Origin: Rapana venosa
Lineage: Eukaryota > Mollusca > Gastropoda > Neogastropoda > Muricidae
Reading direction: 5' to 3'
Assembly: GCA_028751875.1 (NCBI GenBank)
Contig: CM054134.1
Span: forward strand, 69,074,026 to 69,138,025
DNA length: 64,000 nt
This document shows, piece by piece, positions 40,649-52,380 of the stretch. The notes beneath the pieces were generated by a model that did not search any database, was not told where the DNA came from, and saw only the letters and a program-made list of their open reading frames with translations. How positions within the stretch are numbered: the first letter of the stretch is position 1; each line of letters opens with the position of its first letter. A program made the position numbers and the translations under genes.

Positions 40649-40772
40649 ATAGCTCATTATGTCATATCTTCCTTTGAATGTCTAAGTGTAATTCTCTGTT
40701 TCTTTTTGAATCTATGACTTTTTTCCCCGTGTTGAGGCTATTGCTACTTCCACCCCATAAAGACGACTATTG
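40648..40772 (+). repeat. Direct repeat, copy 2
   Basis: Matches 40,138-40,275 with small deletions (for example, the run of C in copy 1 is shorter here). Confidence 0.9.
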
Positions 40773-40939
40773 GTAAGACACTGGTGAGGTCATGCCTTAT
40801 CAGTCACTGCCCTCCAATTGCACTGTCACTGGGGCTTACTTTAATGCGCTAAGCAATTTCAGCACAGCCCCAGAAATTAGCAATATGCGGTTCTGTATAC
40901 AGTGTGTTTATGTGAGTTTGGGGGTTGGGGGTGGGTTTA

Positions 40940-41133
40940 TAGCGCGCGCGCGCGCGCGCGCGCGTGTGTGTGTGTGTATGTTATTCACGCGTGTGTGTAT
41001 GTGTGTGTGTGTTTTATTTTTATTTTATTCTTTTATATCGAGGATCATGGAATAAGCTTTTATGTGCTTTGTGTGTGTGAGTTTGTGTGTGTTGTTGTCT
41101 TCAATTTAACGTCTGTTCACACTAAGGGATATT

Positions 41134-41186
<53 letters not shown>

Positions 41187-41330
41187 GTGTGTGGTGTGTG
41201 CGTGCGTGCGCGCGGGCGGTGTGTGTGTATGTGTGAGTGTGTGTGTGTGTGTGTGTGAAGCCTATATGAGTACGTGCACATGACCGAGTTTGTGTGTGAG
41301 TGTGTGTGTGTGTGCTCTCACAAACAGCAG
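40940..41330. repeat. (CG)n(TG)n and (GT)n arrays, with a SINE-1 tail scrap
   Basis: A CG run of about 22 bp at 40,942-40,963 passes directly into TG. GT arrays lie at 41,136-41,184 and 41,220-41,258. At 41,020-41,070 is a scrap of the SINE-1 3' end ('ttttatatcgaggatcatgg'). Confidence 0.9.
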
Positions 41331-41544
41331 TAAAGCTGTTGTTAGTTGACACACCTATTTTCATGGCAAAAACCAGCGTCCATGCAGTGAAGTCCTGTGA
41401 ACGAGCTAATCACAGAGACTGTACGTATAGTCTTTGTCACGTTCCCAACACCCTAATAGGATTACCAACACACCCCAGTGGAAGAACAAGCAGGCAATCA
41501 GGAATGTTTTTGTTAAGACAGACACCAGATAGCCCAGCCATATT

Positions 41545-41890
41545 TTATTCTTTATTTCGAGGATGACGGAATAAGTATTCATGTGCTTTCTTTTTTACAC
41601 CCAATCCCCGCATGTATGCAGTTTTGTAAGTTTCGTTATCTGTTCCCACGGCACACAACAGCCTACTCTTCTGAAAAGAGGAACAATTTTTACGTGTGCA
41701 CAGATATTCTGCGTGTGTTCGCACACAGGACCTCCGTTTATGGCCTCATCCAAAGAACTTTTGGGGGAGAGTGGAGTCAGGACTGATGTTAACTCCATGG
41801 GAAAATATCCCCTTGAACGGGATTCGAACCGGGGTCAGCAGATCGCCAGCCCAATGTGCAACACTCTTAACCAACCAGGCTATCCACCCC
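41545..41890 (-). mobile_element. SINE-1, near full-length
   Basis: On the minus strand it starts with an A-box-like 'tggttaagagtgttg' and a B-box-like 'ggttcgaatcccg', so the head is tRNA-derived. It continues through the family body to the A-rich end 'cctcgaaataaagaata' at 41,545. It is followed on the plus strand by a poly-C run. Confidence 0.88.
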
Positions 41891-42194
41891 CCCCCCCCCC
41901 TTCCCCCGATCTATGTATGTAAACTTTGTGTATAACAATACACAAAGCACATAGTTGGGCGCACTCAGTCACACACACAACGGGAATGCACGCGTTGTTT
42001 ATACATGCATTTACACGTGTGCACAGACACGCGTACACACACAGGCACGTGCCTACACCTGCATTTAAAAAGCAAACAAAACTAGTTGCACATAATGATA
42101 ATCGAGTATCAGAAGGACATACGAGGAAGTAGCGTCAATCCCCGCTGGACATCACAGTCGAGGTTTGAACCTAACCCCTGAGTTCACAGTCATC

Positions 42195-42226
<32 letters not shown>

Positions 42227-42290
42227 GGAACTTAAATAGCGCGCGCTATATCTTGTGAAGACATATCAAAGTGCTTGCATTCAACCTATT
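42195..42290 (-). repeat. LINE-F-like tail, minus strand
   Basis: (AAT)n at 42,195-42,222, then 'aaatggaacttaaatagcgc' and 'tcaaagtgctt', the reverse complement of the LINE-F terminus, diverged. Confidence 0.75.
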
Positions 42291-42429
42291 CTTGCACAGT
42301 CATGCAACCAATAACAAACAATCAATAGTTTAATCAAACAGATATTACAAACATGGTACTCTGCATACCAAATCTATGAAATACAAATTACAATAGTCAA
42401 AACCGGTTGTTGTTTTTTTCAAAAGCAAG

Positions 42430-42433
<4 letters not shown>

Positions 42434-42468
<35 letters not shown>
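42434..42468. repeat. (CA)n microsatellite
   Basis: Pure CA run of about 35 bp. Confidence 0.93.
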
Positions 42469-42913
42469 GTCATATACTTTGGCAGGGTGATGGGACATTG
42501 GTTAGTAAAGGTATATCACGAATACCCTAGTAGTGCGTAGATGACTCTCTAACCACTACGCTAAAATACCGGCCCCCCTTAAAATTCCCGTGCAATGTGT
42601 CCTAATTGTAAACCTGATCGATCCCTGAGCTATGTAGGCCTAGGTATAATCTACTTATTCATTCGCAAAACAAAGACAGGGTCAAAGTTCATGAAACGGA
42701 AACCTCATGAATTGAAAGCATTGTTTGCCTATTCATTGTTATTTTACGTTCTCGAAAGATTTCAGTCGTTAGTTACTGACGTGGGTTTCTGTTACTTTCG
42801 ATAGCCAAGATTCGGGATGTAGGGTGATCATGATGTGATGCTAGGGTGAACTGTCACAGGCTAGGTAGTCTGACCCAGGTTTGATAGCCTATCTTTGGTG
42901 TGACAGTTTTCTG

Positions 42914-42915
<2 letters not shown>

Positions 42916-42948
<33 letters not shown>

Positions 42949-43204
42949 CGTGCGTGCTGTGTTGTGTGTGTGTGTGGTGTGTGTGTGTGTGTTGTGTTGT
43001 GTTGTGGTGTTGGTGGTGGGGTGTGTGTGTGTGTGTGTGTGTGTGTTGTGTTGTGGTGTGTGTGTGTGTGTGGTTTAGTGTGTGTGTTGTGGTGTGGGTG
43101 GTGTTGTTGTTGTTGGTGGTGTGCTGGTGCTGGTGTGTGTGTGTTGTGTGGTGGTGGTGGTGTGTGGTGGTGGTGGTGGTGGTGTGGTGTGTGTGTGTGT
43201 GTGT

Positions 43205-43249
<45 letters not shown>

Positions 43250-43312
43250 TTCTCTGTATGTGCGTGTGTGTGTGGTGTGGTGTGGTGTGGTGTGGTGTGG
43301 TGTGTGTTACAC
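42916..43312. repeat. Long GT-rich array with GGT and TTG variants
   Basis: Nearly 400 bp of G and T only: GT blocks separated by GTTGT, GGTGGT and GTGTGGT units. All frames stay open because of composition; none is a gene. Confidence 0.95.
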
Positions 43313-43317
43313 ATTAT

Positions 43318-43512
43318 TTTTCCAGGATATTTGAATGGGCACTCAGGGGTTTTTTTACATCCAGTCCCCATATGCATGCAGTTTTGTCATTCATTCCCAC
43401 TCGCACTCAATGGCCTACTCTTCCGAAAAGCAGAATGTGTTTTAGCGTGTTTTAACGTGTGCGCAAGATCTTCTGCGTGTGTTCACACAGGGGACCTCGG
43501 CTTACAGTCTCA
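43318..43512 (-). mobile_element. SINE-1 fragment, first of two in tandem
   Basis: Antisense family landmarks 'aggatatttgaatgggcact', 'catccagtccccatatgcat' and 'gcgcaagatcttctgcgtgt', then 'acacaggggacctcggctta'. Confidence 0.82.
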
Positions 43513-43514
43513 TT

Positions 43515-43672
43515 TATTTATTTATTTATATCGAGGATAATAAAATACGCACTCATATGCTTTTTTACATCCAGTCCCCGTGTGTATGCGGTTTTTGTAA
43601 ATTTGGTCATCTGTTCCCACCAGTGCTCAATGGCCTACTCCTTCAAAAAGCGGAACAGGATTTAACTTCATC
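43515..43672 (-). mobile_element. SINE-1 fragment, second of two in tandem
   Basis: Starts again at the family 3' end ('atatcgaggataataaaata') directly after the first copy reaches 'cagtctcat', and stops at 'cggaacaggatttaac'. Same orientation as its neighbour. Confidence 0.82.
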
Positions 43673-44039
43673 GGAAGTGTGTGTGTATGTGTGTGTGTTA
43701 CTGAGAAGTTTGGGTTAAAAAAGAAAATTTCTGCTGAACATGATTTTGCCCTTTTCTTTGTGAAAGAAGAAGACAAGGTACACCCATAATTATATACAAA
43801 TGTCTTAGTTTTAAAACACTCATTGACATATATTATACTTATACAAAAGGCTCTCACGTGTGCACACATTGTTACAACAAGATCGACGGACTGAGCTAAA
43901 CAGACTGAAAAACAGACAGGCCCCCAGACAGATAATAATACTGTCAACAACAAGAAGAAGGTGAACACCCCCCTCACCACACCCCCTACTCTTCAACAGA
44001 CCTAAAGATCGCTTCTCAGTAGGTCACGCCTGTGAATGT

Positions 44040-44150
44040 TTCGAATGCTAGGGCTTTGATTTGTTTGCTGTACAAGATTCAGCCCTACACAAATTCCATT
44101 TAATTATCATCCTCCTCCTTCTTTTTCTTCTTCTTCTTCTTCTTCTTCTT
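44040..44150 (+). repeat. LINE-F tail scrap and (CTT)n
   Basis: 'gggctttgatttgtttgctg' and 'acaagattcagccctacaca' match the LINE-F terminus. A CTT/TTC run follows at about 44,125-44,150. Confidence 0.75.
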
Positions 44151-44509
44151 ATCAAAGTATACTGGCACAGTGACAAAATCGAAAACAGAACCGTTATTTG
44201 CACAGAGGAAGGAAAGAGTGATTAGATGATCATAGAGCAAACGCAAATGTTTACAGAAGAAACGATTTGGAGACCCCGGTCCTTGATTGTGCAGGCCTAT
44301 ACATGGCCTTTGTAGCCCTCTGTACATGCAGAGCCTGCTGAGAAAGTGGGCGCATCAACAGGCATGATCTGTCGCTTTCAATTTAGTTTAAATAGGAAGT
44401 TTTATTCCCATCACTTTCAGTGTCACTTGAACCTGCTTATTAATTCTAAGCAACACAGAATCCATTTTTAACGCTTTCTCTAGTGTGGATTCATCCAGAG
44501 GGGCGAGGC

Positions 44510-45117
44510 AGGGCCAAGGTAAGGTGAGGGCAAGGCAAAGCAAGGTAGGCAAAACAGAGCAAGGCAAGACAAAGCACAGCAAAGCACAGCAAGGCAATGC
44601 AAGGTACAGCAGGGCAAGGCAAGGCAAGGCAAGGCAAGGCAAAGCACAGCAAGGCAATGTAAGGTACGGCAAAGCAGAGCAAGGCAAAACAGGGCAAGGC
44701 AGGACAAGGTAAGGCAAGACAAGACACAGCAAAGCAGGGCAACGCAAGGCAAGACAAGACACAGCAAAACAGGGCAAGGCAAAACACAGCAAGGCAATGC
44801 AAGGCAAAGTACAGCAAGGCAAGGCAAAACACAGCACAGCACAGCAAGGCAAGGCAAGGCAAAGCAGGGCAAGACAGCAAGGCAAGGCAAGACAAGACAC
44901 GGCAAAGAGGGAAACACAACGCAAGACATAGCAAGACTAGGTAAGGCAAGGCAAGGCAAAGCAAAACACAGCAAAGCAAGGCAAAGTATGGCAAAACAAG
45001 GCAAAAGGCATGGCAAAGCAAGACAAGACACAGCAAAGCAGGGTAGGGCAAGGCGAGGCAAGGCAAGGCAATTTGGCAAGGCATGACAAGGCAAGACAAG
45101 GCAAGACGAAGCGAAAT
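44510..45117. repeat. Degenerate AAGGC/AAAGC/ACAGC pentamer array, about 600 bp
   Basis: Nearly all steps are 5 bp variants of aaggc, with acagc, aaagc and agggc. On the minus strand this reads as endless Leu-Pro-Cys-Ala codons, which gives a spurious 246-codon frame. Plus-strand content is A and G with C, almost no T. Confidence 0.93.
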
Positions 45118-45371
45118 TATTTTGTTTGTAGTATAATAGTTATAAAAACTGACTTGTGTGGGCTTTTTTTTCTTACATCCGCTAGCTCCCTGCCCATATC
45201 GGAGATGGATGTCATGATATAAAAATGACACAAAATCGTAAACATAATGTTATGACAGAGAACACTTTTTTGTTGTTGTGCCTACTATAATGAACAGAAA
45301 TCACAACTTTTTAAAAGGATGTTTTTACTTTGGGTGAGGATTCAAACACTTTGGTAACTTTTCTTTTGAAA

Positions 45372-45375
<4 letters not shown>

Positions 45376-45445
<70 letters not shown>

Positions 45446-45672
45446 ACACACACCGGACAGACAGACACGGACAGACAGACAGTCAGACAGACAGAGACAG
45501 AGACAGGCTGTGTGCCAGAGCCAGACACAGAGGGTCACACCACACACACACACACACACACACAGGCACACAGAGACAGCCAGACACAGAGGGTCACACA
45601 CACACACACACACACACATCACACACACACACACACACAAAGACAGAGACAGGCACACACACACAGACAGAA
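45376..45672. repeat. (GA)n, (GACA)n and (CA)n composite array
   Basis: GA at 45,376-45,442, then GACA/GACAGA units, then two CA blocks separated by a repeated 'gccagacacagagggtcaca' unit near 45,519 and 45,579. Confidence 0.95.
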
Positions 45673-45998
45673 ACGAAGAAAATATTAATAAAAGGTGAAG
45701 CGAGTCCGTAATAATTACGATTACTATCCCCCCCCCCCCCTCCTCCTCCTCCCACCCCCTCCCTTCCTTCAATCATAATTATACACACAGTATCCCTGAC
45801 AGCTGCGTTCGTTTACACAGAACACTCTATACTACTCAGAAGGTGAGTAAGCTGTAACGTGCCTCACAAGGGCGTGGGCTTCACTACTGCTGAAGATATT
45901 TGCGTAGTTTGGGTCACAGTACAAATCGATGCATCACCGTCTGTTGTTGTTTGTAAGTAAATGAGATTTTATGTCCTCGTAGGTTGAAGCTTTTGCAG

Positions 45999-46412
45999 GG
46001 GGGGGGGGGGGGGGGGGACTACTTTTTTGTAGTTCGTAGTCATTAGAACAGACTGTGGTTTTTTGTTTTCCCATGAGAGTGCCCCCACCCCCACCCACCC
46101 TCGCGACACCTTATTTTTGCTTAGGACAACTCTTAATGTCACCGTGGGTTCTTCTTCTGCCCATGGTAAATAATATAATGTTGCACACTAGATCTCAGTA
46201 TTTATCGTCTATTTCTGCATTTAATTTTTTTGTATCTGGGCACCAAAATCAACAGGAAATGGGGAGGGGTGGGGGTGGGGATGTTAGGATTCAAACGAAG
46301 AAATGAACCTGCGTGGTCTGTTTTTCTAGATTGGTACGTTACTAGGCTATTGGCCCACGGATCCCCCCCCCCCCCCCCAACCCTCCTATCCCCCCCCCCC
46401 CCCCCCCCCCCA
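45999..46412. other. Segment with poly-G and two poly-C runs
   Basis: A poly-G run of about 19 near 46,000-46,018 and poly-C runs near 46,364-46,378 and 46,390-46,410. No gene is recognised in 45,673-46,590. Confidence 0.8.
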
Positions 46413-46596
46413 ACCCTCCCTCGCCATCCCCTCCCCCTTCGGTGGCTGTGCTATGTAGTCCTACATATGTACTGCATTCTGTTCATGATTAATGTATGTG
46501 GTATGCCTCACTCATTTCTGACTTTGCATAACGGATCAATGTTTACGGATTTGTTTGATGTTTTGTGCTGTGCTTTGCTGTACTGTGCTGTACTGT

Positions 46597-46597
46597 G

Positions 46598-46650
<53 letters not shown>

Positions 46651-46745
46651 TGTGTGATGTTTGTGGTGTGTGTAGTGTTGTGTGTGTGTGATGTGTGTGT
46701 GGTGTGTGTGTGTGTGGTGTGTGTGTGAGTGTGTGGGTGAGTGTA

Positions 46746-46776
<31 letters not shown>

Positions 46777-46850
46777 TGTGTTGTGGTGGGTGTGTGTGTG
46801 CGCGCGCGGGCGCGCGCGTGTAATGTGTGTGTGCGTAAGTGTGTAAATAG
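46597..46850. repeat. GT-rich array
   Basis: GT blocks with GTGGT and GTGAGT variants, then a short (GC)n at about 46,800-46,818. Confidence 0.95.
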
Positions 46851-46984
46851 GTATGTATGTATTATTCATGTGGTATGTATGCATGCTTTGTGTCTGCTAT
46901 CATTTGTTGATTTGGAAGCGAAGTCTATGCACGTTGCTTGAATCACAATTTGCTTTTTCCACTGTAGTGTGTGGATGGTATTGT

Positions 46985-46986
<2 letters not shown>

Positions 46987-47018
<32 letters not shown>

Positions 47019-47085
47019 TATGGAATTTATATAGCGCTGAATCTTGTAAAGCTACAAATCAAAGCGCTTTTTTTTTAATGCATGT
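46987..47085 (-). repeat. LINE-F tail, minus strand
   Basis: (AAT)n at 46,987-47,017, then 'gtatggaatttatatagcgc', 'tgaatcttgtaaagc' and 'caaatcaaagcgc', the reverse complement of the tail at 2,240-2,315. Confidence 0.88.
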
Positions 47086-47219
47086 ATTTGAGCGTATTGC
47101 TTTTGACTTTTTTCTTGTAATGTAAAGCGCTTTGTGTTTTCCCTATAAATGAGGAAGGACAGCGCTCAAAATGCATCCATTATCATCATCATCATCATCA
47201 TCATCATTCTTCTTCTTCT

Positions 47220-48640
47220 TCAAGTGTCCGGTCTGGTCCTGCAGACATCGACGATCATGGCTCTCCATTCTTCCCTGTTCTCGGTCCCTCTCATGAGCTC
47301 ATTGTTGGTGCCCTCTTTATTCGTTGCGAATTTGTTTAAGCTGTCTGTGAATTTTGTGCGTTGTCTTCCTCTGCTCTTGTTTCCACAGATTTTGCCACTC
47401 CATAACAGTTTCTCTAGTCCGTCAGCCCTGATTAAATGGCCGAAAAATTTGAGCTGTCTTTCTCTGATGGTGTTGAGAAGGGATCTCTTGTACCCAGCCA
47501 TTTCTATTACTTCTGCATTAGTTTTTCTTTTTGTCCATGAGATTTTCATGATTCTCCAGATGAACCACATTTCCACTGCTTCTAGTCGCTGTTCTGTGTC
47601 CTTGGCTAGGGTCCAGCACTCACATCCGTACAGAAGAATGGACCATACGTAGGCTCTCAAAACATGGATCTTTGTCTTAAGGCTTATCTTACTTTTGGTA
47701 AAAATGCATTTCATGTTGTTAAAAGTTGCCTTAGTTTGACCGATTCTCTTCTTGATTTCTGTGTCACACTTGCCGTCCGGGGTGATAGTACAACCAAGGT
47801 ATTTAAAGGTGTTTACTTGTCTGATTCTCTCTCCTTTACAGGCTATGTTGCATTGTGGTATAACACTTTTTTCGAGATCACATGCATTCTGTCTTCTTTG
47901 CATTGAGCTGTAATCCTTTCTTTCGCTTTCGTCTGTTACTGTTGTTAAAATCTTTTGCAGTTTTTCTTCAGAGTCGGCGATAAGGACTGTGTCATCTGCA
48001 TATCTCAGGTTGTTGATGTTGTGGCCACCTACACTAATTCCCTCATGATTCTCAATATTTCGTAGAATTATTTCACTATATACATTAAATAAATCAGGCG
48101 AGAACACGCAGCCCTGCCTCACACCCCTGCAGATTGGTCTATATTGACTGATGTCATTGTCGACTCTCATGGCTGCCTCCTGTTCCCAATATATGTTTCT
48201 GAGGACTCGAAGATCTTCCCGTCGATGTATAGCCCTGCCAGAAATCAAACAAGTCGGAGTTTCGTACTTTGTCGAACGCTTTTGAGTAGTCAATGAAGCA
48301 GAGGTACAGGTCTTTCTGGACCTCGATGGATCTTTCCATGATAGTTTTCAATGCGAAGATTGCATTTCTGGTGCCTTTGTCTGCCATAATCCAAATTACG
48401 TTTCTGATATTTCTGGAGTATTTTTATTTCTCATTCTCTTCATAGAGTATTCGTAAAAGAACTTTGGTGAGGTGACTCATCAAGCTGATTGTACGATGTT
48501 TTGGGCACATTCAGCTGTACCAGTTTCTTAGGGATCGCAATGTGATGGACTTCTTCATATCTGTCGAATCTCTCCTGTTCATAATTTGGTTTATAGTTTG
48601 TGACTGCCTTAATTCCCACTTCATCCAGGGCTGTTATCAA
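47220..48640 (-). pseudogene. LINE-E reverse transcriptase and C-terminal region
   Basis: Encodes IELITALDEVGIKAVTN, LYLCFIDYSKAFDKVRNSDL, CRGVRQGCVFSPDLFN, NNLRYADDTVLIADSEEKLQ, LLYGCECWTLAKDTEQRLEA and LKFFGHLIRADGLEKL, and ends VCRTRPDT. YADD is intact. Several frameshifts (near 48,290, 48,390-48,560 and 47,880) break the frame. Confidence 0.88.
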
Positions 48641-48647
48641 TTCAATG

Positions 48648-48841
48648 GAAATAATAATAATAATAATTATAATAATAATAATAATAATAATTATATTATT
48701 ATATATTATATATGGAATTTATATAGCGCCGAATCTTGTAAAACAAACTAATCGAAGCGCTTGCCTCATATCATTTACGCGCATGCAACTTCCTCAAATA
48801 TAATAAAGAACATATTTCAAATTTATGCACGTGTATGTACA

Positions 48842-48885
<44 letters not shown>

Positions 48886-50815
48886 CACACCACACAACAA
48901 CACCGCGAACACAACTTAGGAGATGAAGGATGCTGTTGAAAAAGTAGAGACGGATATAGGGAAAAGTTTTTTGTCAGGTGAAATAGTGTGTTTTGAGGCT
49001 GGATTTGAAGGTATCAAGTGAAGGTTTTTTGGCGAAGTGAAAGAGGAGGTCATTCCACGTGGACGGACCAGAAACAGAAAAAGATCGACAGCAACAGTGG
49101 TAAGTTTGAATCTGGGTGTTCGAAAGCACAAAGTATCTGCGGCTGAACGAAGGGAACGGATGGAGTGTACAGGTGGAAGACAGTTACAAAGATAAGATGG
49201 TGCAGATTTGTGGAGACATTTGAAACAGAGGGTATTGATTTTATACTCCATCTTTGGAGACGGCAGCCAGTGAAGAGATCGCAGAAGAGGAGTGATGTGT
49301 TCGGATTTTTCTTTCTTAGACCATCGAGCTGCAGAGTTTGTATGCGTTGAAGAGAGTGGATGGATGATGCTGGTAGGCCAGCCAAAAGAGAATTACAGTA
49401 GTCTAAACGTGAAAGAATGAGAGATGTGACGAGCTTGGAAGTTGCATCAAGTGGACAGATACTTGCGAATCGCGCTTATGCGCCGTAGTTGATAGTAGCA
49501 AGACTGGCTGGTCTGGGTGATGAATTTTTCATAGAGAGTGTGTTGTCAAGAACTACACCTAGATACTCACAGAGTTGGACAAAGGAACTGACGCACTCCG
49601 AATTTCTATTGATGTTGTTGTGATGGAGGAAAGTTTATGTTGGGTCCCTATGAGCATGGCTTCGGTTTTATCGGCAATTAAGTTGTAACTTGTTCTGAGT
49701 CATCCAGTTTTGGATGTCTTGAAGACAGTAGGACATATTTGTCAGGAGGAAGGCAAGTTTTCAACAGTATCACTGCACTGAAGCGTATGTCACAGCATAG
49801 AAATGATGATCAATATGGTGGTTGTTTATTAATGTGAGAGTGGTGCGTGTATGAGTAAAGAGAACGGGCCCAGGACTGATCCCTGTGGGACTCCACATTC
49901 CATTTGACAGATTTGATTGAATTTTGTTACAATAACTTCTGGAATCGTCTGTGAGGTATGAAGTAACCAGGTGAGGCTGTGCCATTAATACCAAACGTTT
50001 TGAGGCGAGAAAGAAGAATTGAGTGATCTATAGTGTCGAAGGCTGCAGATAAGTCAAGAAGAGTGAGGAGGGAATTTTTCCTGCACAGAAGCAAGTAGAA
50101 GTGTATCTAAAGTATGGACATAGGGTGGTTTCGGTGCTGGTTGGGCGATAGCAGATTGAAAAGGGGAAGGAGATCATTGGATGAATGAGGACTGTTGAAC
50201 ACTGTTTGAGAACAACTTTTCTAGTACTTTAGAGACAAAGGGTAAGTTTGAGACAGGTCTGTAATTCTTCAGAATGTTGGATCGAGGTCGTGCTTTTTCA
50301 GTAGAGGTGTGACTATTGCGGTTTTAAGAGCTGTGGAAATGCCTGACAGAAGAGATGAGTTTTACTATTTAGTGATATAGTACAATTGTGGAAGGCATTG
50401 TGAGAAAACAGAGCAGGTATGGATCGAGGTCCAGATTTAAGTCATTCCTTCAAATGTCATGATTTCTTTTCACTGTGGAACAGAAGGAAAAGATGAGGAG
50501 TGCCAGTGAACTGGGGATCAGGAGGTGCGGCTGGAAATGAGTCTGATCCAGTCTGGAGCGTAGTTGTGGACTTTGTCTGAAAAGAAGGCAAAAAGATAGA
50601 TGGAAGTTCAGACAGGCTGTGGGTGGTAGGCAGAGGAGTTGTTTTTGCAGACCCAAGGAGATTTGAGGTGAGGGAAAAAAGAGATTTTATGGATGTAGCG
50701 CAGAGAATTTGGGAAGAGTAGTATTCTGTCTTTGCTGAATGGATTAAGAGTTTGACTTTGTTTATTAGTTTTCGGAAAAGCTGTTTGTTGATTTCGGTTT
50801 TGATTTCCGCCACTG
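48648..50815 (-). mobile_element. LINE-F, CR1-like element inserted in LINE-E
   Basis: Minus strand starts near KTEINKQLFRKLINKVKLLI, passes through a heavily broken RT, then shows LDYCNSLLAGLPASSIHSLQ and YKINTLCFKCLHKSAPSYL, a degenerate C-terminal KTH block and a 3' UTR. It ends with the 'cttgtaaaacaaactaatcg' tail and (AAT)n at 48,648-48,690. A (CA)n at 48,840-48,890 lies in its 3' UTR. No clean target duplication was recognised. Confidence 0.82.
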
Positions 50816-51096
50816 CCGTTCTAGGTCCTGGCGCCTTACCACTTTTCATCTTGCTGAGTGCATGTCTCACTTTGTCTTCCATGATTATGTGGCCATCTTC
50901 GTTGCTAATATGTGGAGGTGGACCTCTGTCGTCGTGGTATAACTCTTCGATGTATTCTGACCACCCGTTAAGAATATCTTCTTTTCCATAAGTATATCTC
51001 CATCTCTCGACTTTATACAACCTGTTTTTGCAGATGATTTCTTCCCTGTCACATCTTTTATTTTTTCATGCATAAGTTTGCTATCAAAATTTGCAT

Positions 51097-52345
51097 TCAT
51101 TTCAATTTCTTTGCACTGCATATTGATCCATTCTTCCTTGGCTTCATTACATTTTTCTTAACCAGTTTGTCGAGTTCTTTATACTTCTTTTCATCTACTT
51201 TTGCCTTTCTCCTGTTTTCCATTAGGTTTAAAATCTCGGAGCTCATCCACTTCTTGTGTTCCTTTCTATTTATGACTGGTATATATTCTTTTGCTGCCTC
51301 GCTGATGCTATCTTTCATCATCTGCCATTTTTCCTCTGTAGTGGTGAGTTGATCTAGGCCATCGAATTTGTTTCCAACTTTGATCTTGTATTTTTCTTTG
51401 ATTTCTTTGTCAGTTTGTAGCATGTTCATTTGCAGTTTTGGTGTTCTTTTTGCTTTTGACAACTTTTTCAATTTTAGTCGCATTGTCCCGATAACTGGGA
51501 CATGATCACTTCCACAGTCTGCACCTGGCATGGACTTACAAGATGTTATAGAGTTACGGAAGCGTTCTTGAATCAGGATGTAATCTATTTGATTCCTGGT
51601 TCTGTCTCCAGGGCTTTTCCATGTCCAGCATCTTCTTGGATGGTTTTCAAACCATGTGTTCATGACAGCCAGCTTTTGTTCCTTGCACCATTCCGTGAGC
51701 CGCTCTTCTCTTTCATTTCTCACTCCTATTCCAAATGGGCCAACTGTGGTTTCATCTTTCCCTTTTCCTACCTTTGAATTGAGGTCACCCATTATTATTC
51801 TGATATCTTGAGACTTCAGTTGCTTCATTGCCTTTTCGATATTTTCATAAAACTCCTCAATTTCTGCGTCATCTTTATCAGCTGTTGGTGCATATACTTG
51901 TACTATTCCAATGTCGAAAGGTGTGCCCTTAAGTTTTACTATCAGGACTCTGTCATTTACAGTCCAGAAACCTCTGATGGTCTTTGAGGTTTCTTGATCT
52001 AGAATCATGCCAACTCCTTTCTGGTGTTGATCTCCTCCTGAGTAAAGAATGGTGTAGTTGTCGGATGTTATGCAGCCTGCTCCTTTCCATCTCAAAGTCC
52101 TAGTATATTGAGGTTCATTCTTTCCATTTCTTGTTTGAGATTTTCCAATTTTCCTTTTTGTAGCATAGTCCGTACGTTCCATGTACCCATTCTGAGAGGT
52201 TTTCTGATGCGGACAGTCGCTGGATGACGATCGAGGGTTACCTGTCGCACATAATCCACCCTACCGAGCGTGGAACTTCCAGATAAACTGGAAGCCCCCT
52301 TCACGCTGTTATCTGTATTCTGTTTCTTTCTGATTACCATGACAT
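51097..52345 (-). pseudogene. LINE-E endonuclease
   Basis: From LRMGTWNVRTMLQKGKLENL, after one frameshift near 52,100, through LRWKGAGCITSDNYTILYSG, VQVYAPTADKDDAEIEEFYE, IIMGDLNSKVGKG and NQIDYILIQERF to GADCGSDHVPVIGTM. All APE blocks are readable, including the catalytic DxN and SDH, so this is the best preserved endonuclease in the window. The following linker (QCKEIEMNANFDSKLM, then YIEELYHDDRG) reads on in other frames to 50,820. Confidence 0.87.
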
Positions 52346-52380
52346 TCTTTGCAGAAGTATACCTATAGTAGGCTGCAATT

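Larger units (their letters stand above)
47180..52380 (-). mobile_element. LINE-E: long RTE-like element interrupted by LINE-F
   Basis: Minus-strand order: leader, APE endonuclease (52,240-51,100), linker (51,100-50,820), LINE-F insertion (50,815-48,648), RT and C-terminus (48,640-47,220), then a tail of GAA and ATG repeats (47,180-47,220). RT block GKAPGP is at about 50,825 and the matching continuation IELITALDEVGIKAVTN is at 48,640, so the two halves were one element. It is the same family as LINE-D. Confidence 0.88.

Noticed and set aside
42916..43540. Long plus-strand frames rich in Cys and Val
   Set aside because: Translation of a GT-rich array; no stop can arise in (GT)n, so open length means nothing.
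44388..45231. Minus-strand open frames of up to 246 codons rich in Leu, Pro, Cys and Ala
   Set aside because: They are translations of the AAGGC pentamer array, and several frames are open at once.
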